Shown: piece after piece, positions 8,403 through 17,224 of the stretch | Numbering within the stretch: the first letter of the stretch is position 1 | Layout of the letters: each line of letters starts with the position of its first letter | Origin: Ferruginibacter sp. | Lineage (GTDB): Bacteria; Bacteroidota; Bacteroidia; Chitinophagales; Chitinophagaceae | Length of the DNA: 26,649 nt | Assembly: GCA_025352435.1 (NCBI GenBank) | Contig: JANXTN010000003.1 | Location: forward strand, 1-26,649 | Reading direction: 5' to 3' | Made by a program: the position numbers and the translations under genes | The notes under the pieces: model-generated | The model's database searches: none | Seen by the model: the letters and a program-made list of their open reading frames with translations, nothing else | Told to the model about the DNA's origin: nothing

Positions 8403-8435
8403 AATCTAAATACTCAATACTAATATCTAAATACT
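8338..8435 (+). repeat. AT-rich short-period repeat at the exonuclease 3' end and spacer
   Basis: The last 65 coding bases of the exonuclease gene contain spaced copies of GAATATGA and GTGAAT-type units. The spacer then holds near-copies of CTAAATACT and TCAATACTAATATCTAAATA. The unit length is about 7-9 bases and copies are degenerate. It resembles the AT-rich arms near hemF and inside the helicase gene in style, though not in exact sequence. Confidence 0.5.
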
Positions 8436-8441
8436 TTCCTT

Positions 8442-10097
8442 TTGAAGCGTTTTGCAGAACTTATAATGAAGCTGGCTACCACCACAAAAACTACTGCAAA
8501 GCTGGAGGCAATTCGTGCTTATTTTTCTGAAGCAAACAGCGAAGATAAAATTTGGGTGATTGCTTTGTTTACAGGGCGCAGGCCCAAAAGATCAATAAAC
8601 AGTGCATTGCTGCGCAATAGTTGTATGGAGGCCGCAAACATAGACCCATGGCTCTTTGAGGAGTGCTATCATACAGTTGGAGATCTTGCAGAAACGATAT
8701 CTCTGTTAATTCCGGAAAGTAATATTGACACGAAAGATATTGTTGAATATTCGCTTTCTCATTACATGAATCTGTTGCGAAATATTGGAAAAGAAGAGGA
8801 TGAAGTAAAAGCTTTGTTTGTAATAGATGCATGGAAACAAATGAACCGCAGTGAAATTTTCGTTTTTAATAAATTAATGACCGGAGGATTTAGAATCGGT
8901 GTCTCTCAAAAGTTGATGGTAAATGCTATTGCAAAAACAACCGATATTTCTCCATCCATTATTGCACACAGAATTATGGGCGACTGGAACCCGGCAACTA
9001 TTTCTTTTGATGAATTAATGAGCACCGAACACAGCGCTGCGGATGATAGCAAGCCATACCCTTTCTACCTGGCTTATGCAATAGAAAATGAAGTGAGCGA
9101 ACTGGGCAATGAAAACGAATGGCAAGCAGAATGGAAATGGGATGGCATACGAGGGCAAATTATAAAACGCAATGATGAATTATTTGTCTGGAGCCGTGGG
9201 GAAGAATTGATGACGGATAAATTTCCAGAATATAAAATTTTACAGGAGTTGTTACCAAACGGGACAGCGATAGATGGAGAAATTATTAGTCTTGCGGCCC
9301 CACCTGATGAAGGAAATTTCGCACCTCTCCCCTTCTCTGCATTACAAACAAGGATTGGCAGAAAAAACATTACTGGCAAACAATTAAAAGAAGCGCCCGT
9401 TGGATTTATTGCTTACGATTTAGTTGAAGAAAGTGGGGAAGATATCAGGACAGTATCTATGGAGGAAAGAAGAAAAAAATTGGAAAAAATAATTAATAAA
9501 ATTAATACTCCTTTTCTTCATTTGTCACCAGTAATTGCATTTGAAAAATGGGATGAGTTGATAGAAATAAGAAAGCAGAGCAGAGACAAAGGAAGTGAAG
9601 GGATCATGCTGAAAAGAAAAAATTCAGAATATAAAGACGGAAGAAAAAGAGGTGATTGGTGGAAGTGGAAAATTGATCCACTTACCATCGATGCCGTAAT
9701 GATTTACGCACAAAAAGGAAGTGGCCGCAGAAGTAATTTATACACTGACTATACTTTTGCTGTACGAGACGGAGATAAGTTAGTAACATTTGCAAAAGCT
9801 TACAGCGGCCTTACTGACAAAGAATTTGCACAGGTAGATAACTTTGTAAAAAGAAATTCTATTGAAAAGTTTGGACCAGTAAGAACTGTAAAACCTGAAC
9901 TTGTTTTTGAATTAGCTTTTGAAGGTATTGCGGAAAGTAAGCGGCATAAAAGCGGAGTGGCGTTACGTTTTCCGAGAATGAGCAGGTGGAGAAAAGATAA
10001 AAAAGTTGAGGATATAAATACCTTAGATGATTTAAAAACAATGTTGAAGGTTTTTAAGGAGCAGTACAGTTCCTCTATACAAAATGATGATATTTAA
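8442..10097 (+). CDS. ATP-dependent DNA ligase of the exonuclease/Lhr cluster
   Basis: A 551-residue ligase of the family annotated as PP_1105-type (called LigB or Lig in the ligase-helicase-exonuclease module). It seals nicks through an enzyme-AMP intermediate. Residues 1-200 form the N-terminal DNA-binding domain. Motif I is KWDG (232-235), with Lys232 accepting AMP. Motif III is near LFVWSRGEELMTDKFPE, motif IV is EGIMLKR (386-392), and motif V is WWKWKID (about 406-412). The OB domain follows to residue 551, ending with the conserved SGVALRFPR(M)SRWR segment. The start is TTG at 8442: it yields MKRFAELI, which matches the family N-terminus, whereas the first ATG (8466) would remove it. 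The stop codon overlaps the helicase ATG by one base (TAATG), so the two are translationally coupled. Confidence 0.95.
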   Translation: MKRFAELIMKLATTTKTTAKLEAIRAYFSEANSEDKIWVIALFTGRRPKRSINSALLRNSCMEAANIDPWLFEECYHTVGDLAETISLLIPESNIDTKDIVEYSLSHYMNLLRNIGKEEDEVKALFVIDAWKQMNRSEIFVFNKLMTGGFRIGVSQKLMVNAIAKTTDISPSIIAHRIMGDWNPATISFDELMSTEHSAADDSKPYPFYLAYAIENEVSELGNENEWQAEWKWDGIRGQIIKRNDELFVWSRGEELMTDKFPEYKILQELLPNGTAIDGEIISLAAPPDEGNFAPLPFSALQTRIGRKNITGKQLKEAPVGFIAYDLVEESGEDIRTVSMEERRKKLEKIINKINTPFLHLSPVIAFEKWDELIEIRKQSRDKGSEGIMLKRKNSEYKDGRKRGDWWKWKIDPLTIDAVMIYAQKGSGRRSNLYTDYTFAVRDGDKLVTFAKAYSGLTDKEFAQVDNFVKRNSIEKFGPVRTVKPELVFELAFEGIAESKRHKSGVALRFPRMSRWRKDKKVEDINTLDDLKTMLKVFKEQYSSSIQNDDI

Positions 10098-12682
10098 TGC
10101 CAGAAAAAATAATAAAACTATCCACCTCACACGGTTTTAAAATTATAAAACAGTGGCTCGATAAGCAAGAAAGAAAACCATTTACATTTCAAAAAGAAAC
10201 CTGGGAGAGTATCATAAACAACCAATCTGGACTTGTAAATGCACCCACAGGTTTCGGAAAAACATTCTCCGTTTTTTTGGGTGCTCTCATTCAATTTATA
10301 AATGATAATCCGAAAGACTTTTTGATTAAAAAAAATAACGGATTGCAATTATTATGGATCACCCCTTTGCGTGCATTGGCAAAGGACATTGAAAGAGCCA
10401 TGTGTGAAGTAGTGGAAGAACTTGGGATGGCATGGAAAATAGGATCGAGAAATGGCGATACTTCAATGGCAGAGAGAGCTAAACAAAAAAGACAGTTGCC
10501 GGAAGTTTTAATAATTACTCCCGAAAGCCTCCATCTTTTTCTTACACAAAAAAGCTATGCAGACACATTTAAAAATTTAAAAATAATTGCTGTAGATGAA
10601 TGGCATGAATTATTGGGAAGCAAACGTGGCGTACAGGTAGAGTTAGCCGTAGCGAGGATTGTTAGTTTGAAAAAAAGGGAATTAGGAATTAGGGATTTGG
10701 AATTAGGAACTAGCGAAGTATATACAAAAAAAATAAATCCTACAACTTTAAAGCACCTGCCAAGTCCAAATTCCAAATTACTGTCCCCCATTTCCGTCTG
10801 GGGAATAAGCGCAACCATTGGTAATTTGGAAGAGGCGAAAGATGTTTTAATGAGTTCATTAAAAACAGAAGGAATTATTATCAAAGCCAACGTCAATAAA
10901 AAATTCGAGATAGAATCTATCATTCCTGAAGAAATAGAAAAATATCCTTGGGCAGGGCATTTAGGAATAAAACTGGCAGATAGGATATTGCCGATTTTGG
11001 AAAATAATAAAACAACACTTGTATTTATAAACACTCGTGGCATGAGTGAAATGTGGTACCAAACATTGTTGACTGTTAGTCCGGAACTAGCCGGGGCAGT
11101 GGCTTTGCACCATGGAAGCATTGAGAGAGAATTAAGAACCTGGGTAGAAACTGCATTGCACCAAGGAATATTGAAAGCAGTGGTTTGTACATCAAGTTTA
11201 GATTTAGGCGTTGATTTTCGCCCGGTAGAAATGGTGATACAGGTGGGATCACCAAAAGGTGTTGCACGCTTTTTACAAAGGGCAGGAAGGAGCGGTCACC
11301 AACCGGATGCTGTAAGTAAAATTTATTTTTTACCAACACATTCCTTAGAATTAGTAGAAGCTGCAGCTTTAAAGGAAGCCATTGCCATTCAGTTTATCGA
11401 AAGCCGTTTACCCTTACTTATGTGTTTTGATGTGTTGATACAATTTCTTTGCACACTTGCTATCTCTGATGGCTTTTATGCAGATGAAATGTTTGAGGAA
11501 ATAAAATCTACCTATTGTTTTAGTGAAATTAACAAAGAAGAATGGCTCCAGATTTTGCAGTTTATTACAGTTGGGGGAATTGCATTGCGGGAATATGACG
11601 ATTTTAAAAAAGTAGAAATTATTGATGGGTTATACAAAATAAATAACCGAAGAATTGCCATGCGTCACCGCATGCACATAGGTACGATTGTAAGTGATGC
11701 CATGCTGAAAGTTAAATTTATGAGTGGTGGTTACATAGGCGTTATTGAAGAATATTTTATCTCAAAACTCAAAGCAGGCGATGTTTTTACGCTTGCAGGC
11801 AGAAACCTGGAGTTTGTGATGATAAAAGAAATGACTGTTCAGGTAAGAAAAAGTAATTCAAAAAAATCTATTGTACCCAGCTGGAATGGCGGAAGGTTAC
11901 CGCTCAGTTCTCAGCTTGGTTTTATGCTGCGCAAAAAATTAAATGATGCTGCAAATACAGATCATTTTTCAAAAAAGGAAAAAGAATTATCTGCACTTGA
12001 ACCGTTATTTAATTTGCAAAAAGAATTATCTGCCGTACCAAGAGAAAATGAATTGCTGGTAGAACATATTGAAACTAAAGATGGGTTTCATTTATTTGTT
12101 TATCCGTTTGAAGGAAGACTGGTGCATGAAGCCATGGCGGCGTTATTATCATATCGTATCACTAAAATAATTCCCATTACATTTTCATTTGCCATGAATG
12201 ATTATGGCTTTGAGTTATTAAGCGATCAACCAATACCGTTGGATGACAGCAATGTGTACGAATTGTTTTCAGAAGAAAATTTATTTGAAGACATACAGCG
12301 AAGTGTAAATGCAGGCGAAATGGCAAGAAGAAAATTCCGTGACATTGCTGTAATTGGCGGGTTAATTTTCCAGGGAATACCCGGCGAATTTGTAAAGCAA
12401 AAACATCTACAATCTTCAGCAAGTTTATTGTTTAATGTATTGTCGGAATATGAGCCCAACAGCCTGTTGTTAAGACAGGCTTACAACGAAGTAATGCAGC
12501 AACAGATGGATGAGCTTCGTTTACGAAATATGCTTCAGCGTATTGCAAAAAGCAATATCAAAATTACTTATCCTTCTAAGCTTACCCCATTTTGTTTCCC
12601 CATTAAAGTTGACAGTATCAGAGAAACAGTTACATCTGAAAAACTGGAAGACCGTGTTTTGCGAATGCAAAAAATGTTATAA
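10097..12682 (+). CDS. Ligase-associated Lhr-like DEXH-box DNA helicase
   Basis: An 861-residue superfamily-2 helicase corresponding to the Lhr core, which translocates 3'-5' on single-stranded DNA using ATP. Motif I is APTGFGKT (49-56), motif Ia TPLRALAKD, motif II DEWH (167-170), motif III SAT (238-240), motif V TSSLDLGVDF and motif VI LQRAGRSGH. Winged-helix and Lhr-specific beta-barrel regions follow from about residue 430. Between motifs II and III, residues about 194-231 form an extra segment (starting RELGIRDLELG) absent from the usual spacing. It is coded by an inverted short-period repeat and keeps the reading frame. It is last in the exonuclease-ligase-helicase operon and ends 5 bases from the convergent hemL stop. 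No PdeM-type phosphoesterase follows. Confidence 0.94.
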   Translation: MPEKIIKLSTSHGFKIIKQWLDKQERKPFTFQKETWESIINNQSGLVNAPTGFGKTFSVFLGALIQFINDNPKDFLIKKNNGLQLLWITPLRALAKDIERAMCEVVEELGMAWKIGSRNGDTSMAERAKQKRQLPEVLIITPESLHLFLTQKSYADTFKNLKIIAVDEWHELLGSKRGVQVELAVARIVSLKKRELGIRDLELGTSEVYTKKINPTTLKHLPSPNSKLLSPISVWGISATIGNLEEAKDVLMSSLKTEGIIIKANVNKKFEIESIIPEEIEKYPWAGHLGIKLADRILPILENNKTTLVFINTRGMSEMWYQTLLTVSPELAGAVALHHGSIERELRTWVETALHQGILKAVVCTSSLDLGVDFRPVEMVIQVGSPKGVARFLQRAGRSGHQPDAVSKIYFLPTHSLELVEAAALKEAIAIQFIESRLPLLMCFDVLIQFLCTLAISDGFYADEMFEEIKSTYCFSEINKEEWLQILQFITVGGIALREYDDFKKVEIIDGLYKINNRRIAMRHRMHIGTIVSDAMLKVKFMSGGYIGVIEEYFISKLKAGDVFTLAGRNLEFVMIKEMTVQVRKSNSKKSIVPSWNGGRLPLSSQLGFMLRKKLNDAANTDHFSKKEKELSALEPLFNLQKELSAVPRENELLVEHIETKDGFHLFVYPFEGRLVHEAMAALLSYRITKIIPITFSFAMNDYGFELLSDQPIPLDDSNVYELFSEENLFEDIQRSVNAGEMARRKFRDIAVIGGLIFQGIPGEFVKQKHLQSSASLLFNVLSEYEPNSLLLRQAYNEVMQQQMDELRLRNMLQRIAKSNIKITYPSKLTPFCFPIKVDSIRETVTSEKLEDRVLRMQKML
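10677..10788 (+). repeat. Inverted short-period repeat inserted in frame in the helicase gene
   Basis: The left arm (10677-10707) is built of degenerate AATTAGG/GATTTGG units. The right arm (10760-10788) holds the inverse units CCAAATT/CCAAGT. Reverse-complementing the right arm gives TAATTTGGAATTTGGACTTG, which aligns with GAATTAGGGATTTGGAATTA of the left arm. About 52 unrelated bases lie between. The whole element adds about 35 codons without a stop or frameshift. Confidence 0.65.
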
Positions 12683-12687
12683 GTCCA

Positions 12688-13974
12688 TTAATTATTTACC
12701 TCACAAAAATCCTTTGCAACTTTAATGATATGATCAATATCACTTTGCTCTAAAGCATTGTTTAAAAACCAGCTTTCAAATGCAGAAGGCGGTAAATAGA
12801 TACCGTTATCTAAATTATAGTGAAAGTATTTTTTAAACAGTTCATTGTTACAAGCTGCAGCAGAAGCAAAATCCGTAACCGGCTTTTCTGAAAAATGGAC
12901 ACTGATCATACTTCCCAATCGGTTGATTTGTACAGAGAATTTTGCTGTTGAAAAAACTGTTTCCAAGCCCTTGTGCAAGGCTTCAGTTTTAGCATTCAAC
13001 TCATCATAAAGTGATGGATTATTTTTCAGTTCTGACAGCAGAGTAAATCCTGCAATCATTGCCAAAGGATTTCCACTTAGGGTTCCTGCCTGGTAAACTT
13101 TTCCCAGCGGAGCAATGCATTCCATAATTTCTTTCTTGCCACCAAAAGCCCCTACAGGCAAGCCTGCACCAATAATTTTACCATAGGTTACCAAGTCTGC
13201 ATCAATATTTAGAAGTTGCTGCGCTCCTCCTGCACCTAATCTAAAACCAGTCATTACTTCATCAAAAATCAACACTATTTTTTCTTCATCACAAATTTTT
13301 CTGATGGCTTCTAAAAACCCAGGTGCAGGTAAAATACATCCCATATTTCCAGCTACCGGTTCGATAATAATGGCTGCTATTTCTCCTTTATTTGCGGCAA
13401 CTAATTTTTGAACTTCTTCAATGTTATTATATGGAGCTACCAGAGTATCCTTTGCAACAGCATCGCTTATGCCAGGTACATTTTGGATATTTAATGTTGC
13501 CATTCCACTCCCTGCTTTTACTAAAAAAGCATCTGCATGACCATGATAACAGCCATCAAATTTTATAAATTTATTTTTACCTGTGTAGCCACGAGCCAAA
13601 CGAATAGCGCTCATGCAAGCCTCTGTACCACTGTTCACCATTCTAATTAAATCTACATTAGGCACCATCGATTTTATAAGCTGCGCCATCTTTATCTCAA
13701 GCTCAGTTGGTGCACCGTAGCTTGTACCTTTTGTAACCTGCTCTTGTATTGCAGCTGTAATTTTTGGATGCGCATGTCCTAAAATCATTGGTCCCCACGA
13801 TGCGATACAATCAATATATTTATTGTCATCTTCATCAAACAAATAAGTTCCTGCTGCCTTCTTTATAAAAATTGGATTACCTCCTACACTTTTAAATGCC
13901 CGCACAGGTGAGTTTACACCGCCGGGAATATGTTGCTTTGCTTCTGCAAATAATGCTTCGCTGTTTAGATTCAT
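12688..13974 (-). CDS. hemL: Glutamate-1-semialdehyde 2,1-aminomutase
   Basis: PLP enzyme converting glutamate-1-semialdehyde to 5-aminolevulinate, the second committed step of the C5 pathway. Its 428 residues are the usual length. The N-terminus has [17 protein letters not shown] (about 16-32), diagnostic for HemL against other class-III aminotransferases. YHGHAD is at 143-148 and the PLP-contacting FDEVMTGFR at 237-245. The Schiff-base Lys266 lies in [27 protein letters not shown] at 294-303 is also typical. It is the last gene of the hem operon, 12 bases after hemB, and converges on the helicase gene with a 5-base gap and no visible hairpin. Confidence 0.97.
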   Translation of the reverse strand: MNLNSEALFAEAKQHIPGGVNSPVRAFKSVGGNPIFIKKAAGTYLFDEDDNKYIDCIASWGPMILGHAHPKITAAIQEQVTKGTSYGAPTELEIKMAQLIKSMVPNVDLIRMVNSGTEACMSAIRLARGYTGKNKFIKFDGCYHGHADAFLVKAGSGMATLNIQNVPGISDAVAKDTLVAPYNNIEEVQKLVAANKGEIAAIIIEPVAGNMGCILPAPGFLEAIRKICDEEKIVLIFDEVMTGFRLGAGGAQQLLNIDADLVTYGKIIGAGLPVGAFGGKKEIMECIAPLGKVYQAGTLSGNPLAMIAGFTLLSELKNNPSLYDELNAKTEALHKGLETVFSTAKFSVQINRLGSMISVHFSEKPVTDFASAAACNNELFKKYFHYNLDNGIYLPPSAFESWFLNNALEQSDIDHIIKVAKDFCEVNN

Positions 13975-13986
13975 TGTTTTAATATT

Positions 13987-14961
13987 TTATTGCAAAATTT
14001 TAATAATATCTTTTGCAAAGTAAGTTGCTATTAAATCTGCACCTGCCCTTTTGATAGAACTGATGGTTTCAAAAATAGCTTTCTCTTCATTCAACCAACC
14101 CTTTTCTGCAGCGGCTTTTATCATCGCATATTCACCGCTTACCTGATATGCAGCAACGGGTACATTTACCACATTTTTTACTTCTCTTATAATATCCAGA
14201 TAACTTAAAGCAGGCTTTACCATAACTATATCTGCTCCTTCTTCCAAATCTAATAACGTTTCCTTGATGGCTTCTTTGCGGTTTGCAAAATCCATCTGGT
14301 AAGTTTTTTTATCACCAAAACCTGGTGCACTGTCAAGCGCATCTCTAAAAGGTCCATAAAAACAGGAAGCATATTTTGCACTGTAGCTGAGGATGCCGGT
14401 ATTGATAAAATTATTTTGCTCCAATGCTTTTCTGATAGCACCTATTCTGCCATCCATCATATCGCTTGGTGCTACAATATCTGCACCTGCTTCCGCATGG
14501 CTTACACTCATAGCTGCCAATACTTCTACCGTAGGATCATTTACAATTTGATTATTCTCAACAATGCCGTCATGGCCAAATGTAGAGAAAGGATCCAACG
14601 CAATGTCGGTCATAACACACATTTCGGGTACCGCATTTTTAATTGCTTTGATGCTTCTTTGCATCAATCCATTAGAATTTAATGCCTCTATGCCCTTGTT
14701 ATCTTTTAAATTATCATCACATTTTATAAATAATAAAACTGCCTTCAAACCCAATGACCACAAGTGTTTTACTTCTTCAATTGTATTATCTAAACTATAC
14801 CGAAAATAGCCCGGCATGGAAGAAATTTCTTCCTTCACACTTGAACCTTCAACAATAAAAAGTGGCGCAATAAAATCGCTGGGAGTAATGATGGTTTCCG
14901 CTACCAGGCTTCTTATGGCAGGTGATTGTCTTAAAATTCTTCCTCGTTGTTGTAAATGCAT
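13987..14961 (-). CDS. hemB: Delta-aminolevulinic acid dehydratase (porphobilinogen synthase)
   Basis: Joins two 5-aminolevulinate molecules into porphobilinogen. The protein has 324 residues, the family norm. Schiff-base lysines are Lys196 (SYSAKYAS) and Lys249 (MVKPALSYLD). The metal-site stretch DIALDPFSTFGHDG (about 119-132) lacks the three zinc cysteines of E. coli HemB and fits the Asp-type DxALDx(Y/F)xxxG(H/Q)DG pattern, so the enzyme is expected to be magnesium-dependent rather than zinc-dependent. The N-terminal arm, RGRILRQSPAIRSLVAET, is the quaternary-structure arm. It is followed after 12 bases by hemL and preceded by a 59-base spacer with AT-rich repeats. Confidence 0.97.
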   Translation of the reverse strand: MHLQQRGRILRQSPAIRSLVAETIITPSDFIAPLFIVEGSSVKEEISSMPGYFRYSLDNTIEEVKHLWSLGLKAVLLFIKCDDNLKDNKGIEALNSNGLMQRSIKAIKNAVPEMCVMTDIALDPFSTFGHDGIVENNQIVNDPTVEVLAAMSVSHAEAGADIVAPSDMMDGRIGAIRKALEQNNFINTGILSYSAKYASCFYGPFRDALDSAPGFGDKKTYQMDFANRKEAIKETLLDLEEGADIVMVKPALSYLDIIREVKNVVNVPVAAYQVSGEYAMIKAAAEKGWLNEEKAIFETISSIKRAGADLIATYFAKDIIKILQ

Positions 14962-14965
14962 TTTT

Positions 14966-15001
14966 GTTAATTGTCAATGGTAAATTGTTAATGGGCTAAT
15001 T
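14966..15001 (+). repeat. AT-rich short-period repeat between hemF and hemB
   Basis: The spacer contains consecutive degenerate units: GTTAATTGTCAATGG, TAAATTGTTAATGGG and CTAATTG. The units share the core TTAATTGT/ATTGTTAATGG. A related arm in the opposite orientation ends hemE (16110-16139). It starts 4 bases upstream of the hemB ATG, so it fills the hemB translation-initiation region. Confidence 0.6.
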
Positions 15002-15020
15002 GTAGTGAGAACATGGTTTC

Positions 15021-15986
15021 TCAGCAAGAATTCACTTTAGCTGCCCATTCATTTTGTTCTTCGTCCGTTATTCCATCAACCCAATTTTTAGGGTTCAAAA
15101 AAACTTTCTGTATTTTTTCCTCTTCGCTGTTTTTTTCGGGTTGAAAATCATAATCGAATCTAACTGTTGGTGGCAGACTCATTAAAATACTTTCTGTACG
15201 GCCATTTGTATGCAGTCCGAATAGTGTTCCTCTGTCATGCACTAAGTTAAATTCTACATACCTGCCTCTTCTTATCTCCTGCCAGTATTTTTGCTCAGGT
15301 GTAAATGCTGTATTTTTTCTTTTTTCAACAATGGGTAAATAAGCATTTAGAAAGGCGTGCCCACTAGCTGATGCGAAGGTTACCCACTTCTCTGCTGTTT
15401 TTTCAATTGATGCTCTTTGGTAATCATAAAATATTCCACCTACTCCCCTACGCTCATTATTACGATGTGTGTTTACAAAATAATCATCACAGTGTTTTTT
15501 AAATGAAATGTAAAAACCAGCATCGAAGCCATCGCAAACATTCTTATAAGTGTGGTGAAAAAACTTTACATCCTCTTCAAATAAATAATAAGGTGTAAGA
15601 TCTGTACCACCGCCAAACCAAGCATCAGCAATCGTTCCATCTACATTATATAATTCGAAATACCTGTAGTTAAAATGTACTGTTGGCACAAACGGATTTG
15701 CAGGATGAATAACACTTGATATTCCGCAAGCAAACCATGAATGGCCTTCAATCTTTAATTGCTTGCGCATGTTATCGGTCACCTCTCCGTATACAACAGA
15801 TGTATTTACACCGCCTTTCTCAAATATATTTCCATCTGCAATTACTTTACTTATTCCCCCACCACCTTCTGCTCTCTTCCACTCGTCTGTTTTAAAAAAA
15901 GCTTTACCATCACATTTTTCTATCGCTTCACAAATAGCATTTTGCAAAGAATGAATTAGTGTTATAAAATTTTCTTTTGTTGACAT
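15021..15986 (-). CDS. hemF: Oxygen-dependent coproporphyrinogen III oxidase
   Basis: Decarboxylates two propionates of coproporphyrinogen III to give protoporphyrinogen IX, using O2. From the ATG at 15986 it has 321 residues. A GTG at 15998 would add four residues (VKNN) and I consider it less likely. Conserved blocks are FEKGGVNTSVV (55-65), SSVIHPANPFVPTVHFNYRY (90-109), WFGGGTDLTPYY (123-134) and RRGVGGIFYDY (179-189), all diagnostic of HemF rather than the radical-SAM HemN. Unlike the tightly packed genes around it, hemF has a 150-base gap upstream and 59 bases downstream, both filled with repeat-like DNA. Its use implies aerobic haem synthesis through protoporphyrin. Confidence 0.96.
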   Translation of the reverse strand: MSTKENFITLIHSLQNAICEAIEKCDGKAFFKTDEWKRAEGGGGISKVIADGNIFEKGGVNTSVVYGEVTDNMRKQLKIEGHSWFACGISSVIHPANPFVPTVHFNYRYFELYNVDGTIADAWFGGGTDLTPYYLFEEDVKFFHHTYKNVCDGFDAGFYISFKKHCDDYFVNTHRNNERRGVGGIFYDYQRASIEKTAEKWVTFASASGHAFLNAYLPIVEKRKNTAFTPEQKYWQEIRRGRYVEFNLVHDRGTLFGLHTNGRTESILMSLPPTVRFDYDFQPEKNSEEEKIQKVFLNPKNWVDGITDEEQNEWAAKVNSC

Positions 15987-15996
15987 ATTATTTTTC

Positions 15997-16139
15997 ACCG
16001 CTGAGAAAAGAGTTAAGAGAGTTTTCGCAGAGATCTGATTTTGTTTTTAACAACCACCGTCCGGGGTTACAACCGCCGACTCAGCAACTGAACTTCTAAA
16101 TTATAAAAGGCCCATTCACAATTAACTATTCACCATTCA
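15997..16139. repeat. Cluster of repeat-like segments in the hemE-hemF gap
   Basis: Three different pieces fill the gap. At 15997-16034 is CGCTGAGAAAAGAG-type sequence ending TTTTCGCAGAG, resembling the degenerate CTCTGCG-type dispersed repeats of environmental bacteria. At 16050-16090 is a GC-rich island with ACAACCACCG and ACAACCGCCG as near-identical direct copies (9 of 10 bases). At 16110-16139 are units of ATTCACAATTAAC/ATTCACC. That last piece contains the hemE stop codon. No hairpin terminator or clear promoter box was found. Confidence 0.5.
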
Positions 16140-17198
16140 CATCCTCCACTCCTTCACAGCATCTACAAATGCCCTTGCATGGTCCACCGGAATATTCGGC
16201 GTCATACCATGTCCGAGGTTTGCAATGTAGCGTTGAGCACCAAAAGCATTGATCATATTGTGTACATCCGCTCTAATTTCAGCAGTTGTCTGCAATAATT
16301 TTGCAGGGTCCAAGTTACCTTGAAGGGTTACGTTCTGACCAACTAATTCCCTTGCAAACTGCGGTTTTATACACCAATCTACACCCATTGCGGTTGTACC
16401 ATTTTCAGCTAAATCTTTTAAGGCATACCAACTTCCCTTGGGATATAAAATTACCGGACAAAGCGGTTGCAACGCCTGTTGAATCTGCAACAAATAAGGC
16501 TGTGCCCATGCTTCAAAATCTGCGGGAGAAAGCAAACCACTCCAGCTATCAAAAACCTGTAGAACATCTGCACCTGCCGCTCTTTGTGCTTTTAAATATT
16601 GTATAGTTGTATCGGTTATCATTTGCAAAAGCTGCCTTGCTGCAAGTGGATGCCGGTAACAAAATTCCTTTGCTTTATCAAAAGTTTTGCTGCCCTTACC
16701 TTCTACCATATAACATAAAATAGTAAAGGGTGCACCGGCAAAACCTATCAGTGGAATTTTATTATCCAATGTTTTTTTTGTGAGTGTAATCGCATCCATC
16801 ACATAGTGCAATCTTTCCGCAACATCCGGCACCATCACTCTTTGCAAATCTTCCCTTGTTCTGATTGGTGCAGGTAATAGTGGGCCTTGTCCCTCATTCA
16901 TCTGTACTTCCAAACCCATTGCCTGAGGTATAACAAGTATATCACTGAATAAAATTGCTGCATCCACGCCAATAATATCAACAGGCTGTAGCGTGATCTC
17001 ACAAACCAATTCAGGCGTTTGTACTCTTGTAAAAAAATCATATTTCCTTTTTAAACCCATGTACTCCGGCAAATACCTTCCAGCCTGCCTCATCATCCAT
17101 ACCGGCGGTCTTTCAACTTTGTTTCCTTGTAATGCCTGTAAAAACAAATCGTTTTTTATTCCTGAAATGTTGCTCGTTGTGGCCAATAATTCACTCAT
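16137..17198 (-). CDS. hemE: Uroporphyrinogen decarboxylase
   Basis: Removes the four acetate carboxyls of uroporphyrinogen III to give coproporphyrinogen III. The protein has 353 residues, standard length. The first signature [16 protein letters not shown] includes Arg37 and Arg41, and Asp86 lies in LFSDILV; these numbers coincide with the catalytic residues named in the human enzyme. The second signature [16 protein letters not shown] is also present. The C-terminal [20 protein letters not shown] is the conserved substrate-pocket His region. It lies 26 bases after hemD in the same operon. The stop codon falls inside an AT-rich repeat arm shared in style with the hemB leader. Confidence 0.98.
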   Translation of the reverse strand: MSELLATTSNISGIKNDLFLQALQGNKVERPPVWMMRQAGRYLPEYMGLKRKYDFFTRVQTPELVCEITLQPVDIIGVDAAILFSDILVIPQAMGLEVQMNEGQGPLLPAPIRTREDLQRVMVPDVAERLHYVMDAITLTKKTLDNKIPLIGFAGAPFTILCYMVEGKGSKTFDKAKEFCYRHPLAARQLLQMITDTTIQYLKAQRAAGADVLQVFDSWSGLLSPADFEAWAQPYLLQIQQALQPLCPVILYPKGSWYALKDLAENGTTAMGVDWCIKPQFARELVGQNVTLQGNLDPAKLLQTTAEIRADVHNMINAFGAQRYIANLGHGMTPNIPVDHARAFVDAVKEWRM

Positions 17199-17224
17199 TA
17201 TATGCTGGTTTATTCCTTAAAACT

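Noticed and set aside
10555-11121. A 188-residue - strand ORF inside the helicase gene
   Set aside because: It is antisense to conserved helicase motifs and has no recognisable domain.
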